DNA of 64,000 nucleotides from JAYPLE01 sp047627515 (GTDB lineage Bacteria > Bacteroidota > Bacteroidia > Cytophagales > Cyclobacteriaceae): the NCBI GenBank assembly GCA_047627515.1, contig JBLHTU010000002.1, positions 34,362-98,361 of the forward strand, read 5' to 3'. A program made the translations under genes and the position numbers. This document shows, one piece after another, positions 57,727 to 64,000 of this stretch. How positions within the stretch are numbered: position 1 is the stretch's first letter; each line of letters starts with the position of its first letter. The notes beneath the pieces are model-generated. The model was not told the DNA's origin and did no database searches. It saw only the letters and a program-made list of their open reading frames with translations.

Positions 57727-57770
57727 TTGTAGGCTTCTTTTAGTATAATCGACCATATTAGGATAAAAAA

Positions 57771-57789
57771 GGGAGCCGGCGGGGCTCCC
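57771..57789. terminator. Bidirectional terminator between htpG and the subtilase gene
   Basis: GGGAGCC and GGCTCCC form a 7-bp stem (loop 5), with A-run 57765-57770 and T-run 57790-57795. It serves the plus-strand htpG transcript. On the minus strand it overlaps the last codons of the subtilase gene, whose stop is at 57794-57796. Confidence 0.9.
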
Positions 57790-57793
57790 TTTT

Positions 57794-60535
57794 TTATTCA
57801 ATGATTATTTTTCCTGATTCCCTGATTGATCCTTCCAGCGTCACACGATAAAAGTAGATCCCACTTTTTAGATTACTTAACGGTAGATACTCAATGGTAT
57901 TGACAATAGGCCAGTTCAGTTGGATTTTTCCATCGGGCGAAATTATCTGAAATACGCCACCAAGTGCGTCTGTTATCACAGACAATTCAGCGGAACGATT
58001 AGCTGGTACAGGTCCGACAATGGTTTCACGTGCATTGGCATAGTAAACCGTCTGTTTTTCAAAGCTAATTTCACGGCCTGACGAAAGGGTAACATTTACT
58101 TGGTATTCTATGATTCCTGTTTTCAGATCTCGATCCACAAATGAGACAATAGGACCAGAGGGGTTTGTCGAAAAAACTTCAGTCATAACCCCCTTAGATG
58201 TTTTTTCTATCCTGACTTCGTCAATTACTTGCCAAGCATTCAAATTGATTTCCAGCTCGATTGACTGAGCAAATTTCCTCGCAATAACATTTGAAATATA
58301 GCACCCTATGCCCTGCTGCGTATAATTTAAGGCATAGCTTCGTTCACCAGCAATGCCTTCAAAAAAGGGTTGAATAGCTAAAAAGTCGCTTGAAAATTGA
58401 GACCTAGAGAGAAAGCCAAGTGAGTCCTCAGCCTCAAAGGCAGAAATCACAAATGAGAGGTCATAAACAAGAATATCAGATGCTGCTCCTACTTTTGGCC
58501 ATGTCAACGCTATGGAATCTTGACATAATAATAAGACTTCCGGGTTGATCAGAGGGTGAACTAAGATGGCGTCAGATAAGAAAATCCGATCTGTTTCAAT
58601 AAAAAACCTAACATTAGCCACTGTATCTGGTACTGAGTAACTGTATAGACCGAGCTGAAGATCGACCGTAGCATCAAGTAATTTCGGTTCCCCACCATCG
58701 ATCTGGACAAACAGTTGTCCTGTCTCGCTTTCCAATGTTGAATTCCACCTGATGATCGTTTCCTCGTTGGACAGCAGGACATCATCTGATGTGGGATAGG
58801 TCCAAAATAAGCTGTCATTTGTTTCCATAAAGTAGGCAACCGTGTAAGACTGACTGCTTGTTGTGAGCTCATTTGCGGAGATATTAATCTCATACGTACC
58901 TTCTTCGATCTCATCCAAGGCTATAAGTTCGACATTATTCTTATGATCCAACCCGGGCCTAGCGAGACGCATAAGGCTATCGATATGAGGAAAATTTGAC
59001 AAGACTAAAGGTTGATATACCTGCGGTGCTGTTGAAGTTAGACTTAGTGCCAAGTCGTTCATGAGCGTATGGGGTTCATTGATAGCAGCAGCAGGGTCAT
59101 GCCAGTAAAGAACCACTCTGAAATTCTTCGCACGCCTCGAAATTTCTATCGTATATATCTGTTCGTCAAATTCACTTACAGAATCACTAATGTGCCAGTC
59201 ATTTTGTTGAATGGTAAGTGAATTTGAGAGGCTAGCATTACCGAAACCTGTGAAGTAGTCAGGTCCTGATGCCCCCACGTCTTCAGCTCCTGCAATCAGG
59301 AGAGCCTTTAATTGCTCAGATGTCAAAGTGCTGCCATAATTCCTAAGTGTATATCCCTGCATGTAAGCTGCTATGCCTGAAACAATTGCTGCTGCATCGG
59401 AGCTTCCATCTCCGCCATAGGCGACAAGTTCTGGTTTTACTCTCCCATCGAAAGTAGGTCCGCGAGAGCTAAAAGTTTTTAGTTGGTATATGGAGTCAAT
59501 GGCACCTACGGTCAATGTGTTTTTTGACTGCTTGAATGTCCCCGTCAAATTGGAAATTTGCTGCAATCCAGCATAATTACCCTCTAAAGCTGTGAAACCA
59601 CCTGCATTGCCAGAAGAGAAAATATGTAATACTTCGGGGTTTTCAAAAGTAAATTGGTCATAAGCCTGGGCTTCTACTCCGTAAAAATTTTCCACTCCTA
59701 CACCGTAGGAGTGGTTTTCCACTTTGATGCCATACTGCTGATAGTACCGCAGCTCCTCAGGGAAAAGATTGTCGAAGGAGGTAGCATATAGACTACTTAC
59801 TGAAACTCCTTTTCCGGTCTTAAAGGAAACTCCTAAACCGCCGATAAGGGTTGCCATATCTGTCGCATGATCAGTCGTGGCTGAGCTTGAGAGTTCCGTT
59901 AGCTCGGCGCTTTGCTCAATGTCGATATCATTTATATTAAATGTCTGCTCTTTAATCGAAACTTCAGTTCCATACTGATCTGAATATAGACTGTGGGAGA
60001 AGAGGACATCATTGACCGTTAGGTCATGTTTTCGGATAAGAGATTCTTCGGTTGCTTTTCTATTGAGATCAACCCATATCAGGTCAGGATGATCGCCCCA
60101 TTTTTTTTCGATCTGTAATGCGCTGGATTTGAAAATTAGAGTTTTGTATTGCTGGTTAATTTTTGTTTTTGCGGGTGCATTTATAGGGAGTGTTAGAAAC
60201 GTTAACTTAAACTCACGCACTACTTTCGCCTCATTTTCTAAGGATTCTTTGCCCTTTACCGACCATTTCCAAGAATTATTGATAGGGTAGCTACCAAACG
60301 ATATTTTGTTTTCAGCGGTCTTTACAATCTGCCAATCCTTATCATAATTTCTGATCCTTATGAAGTTCGAAGTAATCATAGTCTGTCTTCGCGGTACCAA
60401 AAAAAACGGCCCGCTCGATGTTTCATCATCTGTGATTACCATGAGCTCCGTAGGGAAGACAGGTTCTGTGATTTTTGCCTGTCCCCAACAGAAATAGAAT
60501 GTTGTTAAAAAAAAAACCGCAAATATTTTTCGCAC
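57794..60535 (-). CDS. Subtilisin-like (S8) peptidase with T9SS sorting domain
   Basis: This protein of about 913 aa is secreted, with a signal peptide (RKIFAVFFLTTFYFCWGQA). The S8 domain has the catalytic His223 in DHATDMATLIGG and Ser379 in GGDGSSDAAAIVSG; the catalytic Asp is not placed with certainty. Beta-sandwich modules follow. The C-terminus is a T9SS type A sorting domain (GPVPANRSAEL, LSNLKSGIYFYRV). The start is GTG at 60535 or TTG at 60541; no ATG exists. It is exported across the outer membrane and probably cell-surface attached. Confidence 0.9.
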   Translation of the reverse strand: MRKIFAVFFLTTFYFCWGQAKITEPVFPTELMVITDDETSSGPFFLVPRRQTMITSNFIRIRNYDKDWQIVKTAENKISFGSYPINNSWKWSVKGKESLENEAKVVREFKLTFLTLPINAPAKTKINQQYKTLIFKSSALQIEKKWGDHPDLIWVDLNRKATEESLIRKHDLTVNDVLFSHSLYSDQYGTEVSIKEQTFNINDIDIEQSAELTELSSSATTDHATDMATLIGGLGVSFKTGKGVSVSSLYATSFDNLFPEELRYYQQYGIKVENHSYGVGVENFYGVEAQAYDQFTFENPEVLHIFSSGNAGGFTALEGNYAGLQQISNLTGTFKQSKNTLTVGAIDSIYQLKTFSSRGPTFDGRVKPELVAYGGDGSSDAAAIVSGIAAYMQGYTLRNYGSTLTSEQLKALLIAGAEDVGASGPDYFTGFGNASLSNSLTIQQNDWHISDSVSEFDEQIYTIEISRRAKNFRVVLYWHDPAAAINEPHTLMNDLALSLTSTAPQVYQPLVLSNFPHIDSLMRLARPGLDHKNNVELIALDEIEEGTYEINISANELTTSSQSYTVAYFMETNDSLFWTYPTSDDVLLSNEETIIRWNSTLESETGQLFVQIDGGEPKLLDATVDLQLGLYSYSVPDTVANVRFFIETDRIFLSDAILVHPLINPEVLLLCQDSIALTWPKVGAASDILVYDLSFVISAFEAEDSLGFLSRSQFSSDFLAIQPFFEGIAGERSYALNYTQQGIGCYISNVIARKFAQSIELEINLNAWQVIDEVRIEKTSKGVMTEVFSTNPSGPIVSFVDRDLKTGIIEYQVNVTLSSGREISFEKQTVYYANARETIVGPVPANRSAELSVITDALGGVFQIISPDGKIQLNWPIVNTIEYLPLSNLKSGIYFYRVTLEGSIRESGKIIIE

Positions 60536-60835
60536 TAGCAAAACTATAAAGAATCAATGGCCAACGAATTTTTTGTTGATCAAAATAATTTGGCATTTAG
60601 ATCACTGTTATTGTATAAAAATCTTATTTATCTATTTATAGAAGAATATAATATTTAATATATAGTAAATGACGGAATATTGATCCTTTTTGCTCATTGA
60701 TTGTAGGGTATATTTCTCTTCCGATTTACTGGTGCGCTTAGATTAGAATCAATAGAAGTAAATTTGGATTTAATGAAATTTATCGCAAAATTCACCCAAT
60801 CACTAACAAATTTTTCAATTTTAAACCTAATTAGA
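60536..60835. other. AT-rich divergent intergenic region
   Basis: This lies between the minus-strand subtilase gene and the plus-strand zincin gene and should hold both promoters. Positions 60580-60670 are very AT-rich. No exact TAnnTTTG element at suitable spacing was found for either gene. An open frame from 60764 reaches the zincin gene in frame but looks like a leader rather than protein. Confidence 0.5.
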
Positions 60836-61666
60836 ATGCTTAAAAACAAAATATTTCTTATGATGCTTGCCGCGGCATTTGTATTTACAGCGTGCGATGA
60901 TTTTGGCATAGATAGAGTGGATGAAGTTTCTCCTGATGTCTTGGTCAAGTTAGCTGCAGCGGGATTTGATATTCAGAATCAAGCACCATTAAATTTTGAA
61001 GATGGGTATCTAGTAGAGGGGGATATCTATATACCTGCTTCTCAAATCGATGCCTTGTCTAGTGGCGAGCGCCTTCCTGTAGAGGAACAGTACAGCACCA
61101 ATAATCTTGTTTTGACGAATGGTTCAAGAGTTATATCTCTATACGCACCTACAGGCCGCAAGGGCTATAGTGCAGGTATGATTGCTGGTTTGGATGAGGC
61201 GATCGCACGTTATAACGCTCAAAATCTTGAGCTTTCATTTCAGCGTATATCGTCATCTGGGGGAGCTGATATCGTGATGAATAGACTAAGAAAAGGAGAC
61301 GAGCGAAGAGGAATTCTAGGTTCAGCTGGATTCCCGACTGCTTCGGGAGATCCGTATGGAGAGATCCTCATGAGTGGTATTCTAGAATCTACTTATGGAT
61401 TAAGTACTGATGGCATTGCGACGATCATAGCTCACGAGATGGGTCATTGTGTCGGATTTAGACATACTGATTTCTTCGATAGAAGTATCTCTTGTGGAGG
61501 TGCTGCAAGTAACGAAGGCGATGGAGGTATAGGTGCAAATCAAATACCAGGAACGCCATCAGGTGCTGACTTGGCAGGAAATGGTTCTTACATGTTAGCT
61601 TGTACTGATGGAAGCGACAGACCATTTACAAGTGCTGATCAGGTCGCATTAGACTTTTTGTATTGA
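60836..61666 (+). CDS. HEIGH-type (M57-like) zinc metalloprotease lipoprotein
   Basis: This 276-aa protein has a lipoprotein signal ending at the lipobox FTAC. The zincin motif HEMGHCVGFRHTDFFDR places ligands His200, His204 and His210 and the catalytic Glu201, with the extended HExxHxxGxRHTDFF consensus of the dual-action HEIGH/M57 family. The mature N-terminal part is a pro-like region. The start ATG 60836 is preferred over an in-frame ATG at 60764 because it precedes the signal peptide directly. Its substrates are unknown. It is divergent from the T9SS subtilase gene. Confidence 0.88.
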   Translation: MLKNKIFLMMLAAAFVFTACDDFGIDRVDEVSPDVLVKLAAAGFDIQNQAPLNFEDGYLVEGDIYIPASQIDALSSGERLPVEEQYSTNNLVLTNGSRVISLYAPTGRKGYSAGMIAGLDEAIARYNAQNLELSFQRISSSGGADIVMNRLRKGDERRGILGSAGFPTASGDPYGEILMSGILESTYGLSTDGIATIIAHEMGHCVGFRHTDFFDRSISCGGAASNEGDGGIGANQIPGTPSGADLAGNGSYMLACTDGSDRPFTSADQVALDFLY

Positions 61667-61690
61667 TCATATAGTTGATAAAATAAAAAA

Positions 61691-61711
61691 AGGGAGCCTA
61701 TCTGGCTCCCT
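61691..61711 (+). terminator. Terminator of the zincin gene
   Basis: AGGGAGCC and GGCTCCCT form an 8-bp stem with a 5-base loop, followed by a T-run to 61717 and preceded by an A-run. It lies 24 bp after the zincin stop. Confidence 0.92.
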
Positions 61712-61776
61712 TTTTTTATTTGCGATTGGTCGATATTTTCTTAATTTTAGTGTTATCAATTACCTAATCTAAAAGG

Positions 61777-61801
61777 GGGCTCATTCGTGAGCCCTTTTTT
61801 T
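61777..61801 (+). terminator. Second terminator, in the leader of the YwqK-like gene
   Basis: GGGCTCA and TGAGCCC form a 7-bp stem with a TTCG tetraloop, followed by a T-run (61795-61801). It is 37 bp before the ATG at 61838 and about 60 bp after the zincin terminator. It either backs up the first terminator or acts as an attenuator for the next gene. Confidence 0.8.
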
Positions 61802-61837
61802 GTAATTTTTAACGAGCTACATTCGTTGAGTACTACA

Positions 61838-62692
61838 ATGCGCAATCATTTCCCTTTTTTTCTAGTGCTAATGCTCTCAGTGAGCGCGGTTTCAGCCCAA
61901 GACGAGTCTGTCGCTAATCTATTCAAGGTTAACTATGAGACGCCCCTGACCATAGAGTTGAAGAAACAATCGGGGGAGCCGGACCTCTCTGATGCACCTG
62001 TAGCGGCAAAAAAGAAGCGGGTTAACCCAAAGATATTTTGGGGCACAAAGACGAAAAAGGGCTTTACCAAAAAAGGCTTTGGAAAAAAGACTGTGACTGA
62101 GCTGTTCTTTTATCTAAAGAAGAAAGACTTCGAAGGACCTGATGAGTATATTCAGGATTTCTATTATTTCGATTTCAAAAAGAAGAAAATCGTAAAGTCA
62201 AAAAAAATAAAGGACCCAAGCAAAGTAGGTGTTTTGCATGGTAGGTACATAAAGAAAGTCGGTGAGCAGATTCTAGAAGAAGGGTACTTCTACAAAGGCA
62301 AAAAGCATGGTCGATGGATGAGGTACAATACCAATGATATCCTGCAGGACAAAACCACTTTCTGGAAAGGGTGGCCGCAAGAATCTCAATTAGCGTTTTA
62401 TGACTACCAGCGAGAAAAGCTAAGAGAAGTGATACCCATCATTTACGGAGAGCGACAGGGCACCTATTATGCTTTTCATAATAACGGAATACTGGCAGCT
62501 ACCGGAAGTTTCAAATTTGATCGTCGCGTAGGTGTTTGGAGAGAGTACTATGATAATCGACGAATAAAACGTGAGATTGTTTATCCTGAAAATCCCTTTG
62601 TGGCGGATCAGCAAGGTTACATCACAAGAGAATATAGTCGGGAAGGAAAGTTGATCTATGACCGAAATAAGTTTTTTAATGCTGGGGATTAG
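61838..62692 (+). CDS. Secreted YwqK/MORN-like repeat protein, lysine-rich
   Basis: This 284-aa protein starts at ATG 61838 with a signal peptide (FFLVLMLSVSAVSAQ). The first half is unusually lysine-rich (TKTKKGFTKKGFGKKT, KKKKIVKSKKIK). The second half has YwqK/MORN-type repeats (HGRYIKKVGEQILEEGYFYKGKKHGRWMRY, GERQGTYYAFHNNGILAATGSFKFDRRVGVWREYYDN, in shorter units). Database labels calling the family an antitoxin are not a functional guide. It overlaps the convergent acyltransferase gene by 17 bp. Confidence 0.75.
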   Translation: MRNHFPFFLVLMLSVSAVSAQDESVANLFKVNYETPLTIELKKQSGEPDLSDAPVAAKKKRVNPKIFWGTKTKKGFTKKGFGKKTVTELFFYLKKKDFEGPDEYIQDFYYFDFKKKKIVKSKKIKDPSKVGVLHGRYIKKVGEQILEEGYFYKGKKHGRWMRYNTNDILQDKTTFWKGWPQESQLAFYDYQREKLREVIPIIYGERQGTYYAFHNNGILAATGSFKFDRRVGVWREYYDNRRIKREIVYPENPFVADQQGYITREYSREGKLIYDRNKFFNAGD

Positions 62693-63731
62693 CCCATCTC
62701 AGGATCTTTAGCCTGAGGAAAAGCATGGCAAAAGAACCAAATGTTACGAGTGCAGCTGTTTCAGAATCCATAGCTGCTGAAAACCCAAAAAACAAGGCAA
62801 TGTACCATATAGGGAATGCGATGAGTCCGGCAGCATATTTAAGTGAGCCATAAAACACAATATCTCGGATTGGCTTCAGGATCACTTGCAATACTAGCAA
62901 GGGTAAAAAGTTAAAAATACCTATGACTTTCCCAATATAGAGTAGAAAATATCGAGTCTTCTTCGTAGCGAGTTTTTCATCATGATGGCTAATAGCAGTC
63001 TGTAACGCCTTGAAACCTAATCGCTCATTTGATGCATTGATGAAATCTCTTTTCGCCATATAATCTTCAGTTTCCTCTGGGATGAGCAAGCATTTTTTCA
63101 TCCCATCGCTGATAGCTGATTTTAGCTGATTTGCTCCTACTACTTTGTGCGTTTGGTAAGCGGGGTAGTGATCTTGGGCAGCAATAGCTTCACCAAAAAC
63201 GACACACAATTTATTACCTGGGCGCTGATGGTGAAAGTAATTAATCCCAACAGGGACAATCTGAATGTCTTTGTCAGGGATTTTGTCCAGAGCCTCTAGT
63301 GCCATTCTTGAACTACCTTTTGTCAGAGGTCTTAGGAAATAATTATTGCCGTGGTTTCCTTCAGAAAAGACCAATATGGCCTTATCAAGCTCCAGTAATG
63401 ATTGGATTTTTTTGAATATCACTTCGTTTTTGATCAGCTGATCGATCCCGTCTCTCATTCTGTAAATAGGGAGCATCTGTAAGGCATCCATAAACCAGCG
63501 AAGAGGGGTGTTGAAAACATCGGCTCTGGTCATCGAGGTGATTCGTGTCGGGGCGATGGCACCTATCACCAGTGCGTCCATGAAAGCATTTTGATGGTTG
63601 CAAGAGAAGATAATCGGTTTGCCTACTGGGATCGATTTTTTTCCTACGACTTCCACCCGACCAAAGAATAATTGGATGAACGTCCGCATATAGTACTTCA
63701 TGAAGTAGTAGAAAGCAAGCTTAAGGTGCAT
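62676..63731 (-). CDS. PlsC-family acyltransferase with HX5D motif
   Basis: This 351-aa membrane protein has the acyltransferase motif NHQNAFMDAL, in which His and Asp are five residues apart (HX5D, as in yeast Gat1/Gat2-type enzymes), instead of the usual HX4D. Later motifs are FSEGNHGNN and QIVPVGINYF. Hydrophobic segments lie at the C-terminus (VIGIFNFLPLLVLQVIL and LIAFPIWYIALFFGFSAAM). It probably acylates glycerol-3-phosphate or lysophosphatidate. Confidence 0.85.
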   Translation of the reverse strand: MHLKLAFYYFMKYYMRTFIQLFFGRVEVVGKKSIPVGKPIIFSCNHQNAFMDALVIGAIAPTRITSMTRADVFNTPLRWFMDALQMLPIYRMRDGIDQLIKNEVIFKKIQSLLELDKAILVFSEGNHGNNYFLRPLTKGSSRMALEALDKIPDKDIQIVPVGINYFHHQRPGNKLCVVFGEAIAAQDHYPAYQTHKVVGANQLKSAISDGMKKCLLIPEETEDYMAKRDFINASNERLGFKALQTAISHHDEKLATKKTRYFLLYIGKVIGIFNFLPLLVLQVILKPIRDIVFYGSLKYAAGLIAFPIWYIALFFGFSAAMDSETAALVTFGSFAMLFLRLKILRWANPQH

Positions 63732-63824
63732 GGTGATGGGTCCTGTTAAAGTGATGAATTGTAAAACTGTTAAAAAACTTACGTTTTAAAAAGCTTCATT
63801 AGTTAGAAGGGTCATAAAAACAAT

Positions 63825-63832
63825 CAAATTTA
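63825..63832 (-). promoter_or_regulatory. Possible -7 element for the acyltransferase gene
   Basis: On the minus strand TAAATTTG fits TAnnTTTG. It lies 93 bp upstream of the ATG at 63731, a long leader. No -33 TTG was identified. Confidence 0.25.
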
Positions 63833-63892
63833 AGTTGGAGCTTATCTGATCATTGAATTCGATTTATATTACGAAGATGTTATGCACGAGCA

Positions 63893-64000
63893 ATGATTGA
63901 TCTGATTTCAGGTTTTTTTGATGGGGTACGATACTATGATTTCCCATCGTACGAAGTGGCAATATTCTCCTTACTTCTGGCATTTATTCTCAGTAGCTTA
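63893..64000 (+). CDS. N-terminus of a membrane protein (cut by window edge), possibly DUF4956
   Basis: An ATG at 63893 opens 36 codons that run to the end of the window without a stop. The start MIDLISGFFDGVRYYDFPSYE is followed by a hydrophobic helix (VAIFSLLLAFILSSL). This resembles the beginning of Bacteroidota DUF4956 membrane proteins, but too little is present to be sure. It is divergent from the acyltransferase gene. Confidence 0.5.
   Translation, partial: MIDLISGFFDGVRYYDFPSYEVAIFSLLLAFILSSL

Noticed and set aside
61838..62692. Antitoxin of a toxin-antitoxin pair (YwqK label)
   Set aside because: The protein is exported and no toxin gene is adjacent; the label comes from a distant family name.

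Overview
The window reads as chromosome from a marine-type Bacteroidota bacterium, most likely a Cytophagales/Reichenbachiella-like lineage. The evidence is the gene content: DUF4293, DUF4403, DUF1573 and DUF6503 proteins, a long Bacteroidota NusB, Lgt with a large insert, leucine dehydrogenase, a type IX secretion (T9SS) C-terminal domain on a subtilase, and a PorE-like lipoprotein. Where a promoter can be read, the -7 element is the Bacteroidota TAnnTTTG, and Shine-Dalgarno sequences are mostly absent. Gene density is high. There is no prophage, no complete insertion sequence, no CRISPR array and no rRNA operon.

Layout. 1-6126 (-): an OmpA/PD40 envelope protein (cut by the window edge) in an operon with a secreted TPR-CHAT caspase-like protein. 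6127-6716: a non-coding stretch with a 20-bp palindrome, a decayed tRNA-Phe copy and the intact tRNA-Phe(GAA). 6717-12618 (+): a membrane heterodisulfide-reductase-like Fe-S pair, an unknown 161-aa protein, a PorE-like lipoprotein and an MFS transporter. 12646-22278 (mostly +): purM, yraN (-), lipB, a PolB-like exonuclease, rnr, a polyprenyl synthase, a rhomboid protease, cdd and glnS. 22280-24180 (-): alkaline phosphatase, a VOC protein and a small secreted protein. 24294-26889 (+): a membrane protein of unknown function followed by a decayed tandem paralogue. 26895-40320: agmatinase, the ybbP/ybbA ABC pair divergent from a TesA-like esterase (the same arrangement as in E. coli), an AGCS symporter, trkA-trkH, lgt and lipoproteins. 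40551-45026: a TTG-initiated histidine kinase, tRNA-Pro(AGG), a possible non-coding RNA and a WG-repeat protein. 45034-50146 (-): coaE, ybbR/cdaR, yajC, DUF1573, ytxH, nusB and leucine dehydrogenase, probably one or two operons. 50267-55113: two convergent ABC exporters, a small anchored protein and truA. 55234-63731: DUF4293, htpG, a T9SS subtilase, a HEIGH-type zincin lipoprotein, a YwqK/MORN-like protein and a PlsC-family acyltransferase. The first 36 codons of another membrane protein reach the right edge.

Several genes point to one theme, envelope and secretion physiology: OmpA/PD40 proteins, a PorE-like T9SS component and a T9SS substrate, Lgt plus many lipoproteins, YajC, rhomboid, and ABC exporters. 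Most of the rest is housekeeping. The items most worth a second look are the exported CHAT protein with its OmpA partner, the terminator without an assigned transcript next to a nested-hairpin element at about 42178-42325, the A34 tRNA-Pro, the tRNA-Phe relic, and the decayed paralogue at 25640-26889. No complete new defence or biosynthetic system was identified. All calls rest on reading motifs by eye; no database search was run.
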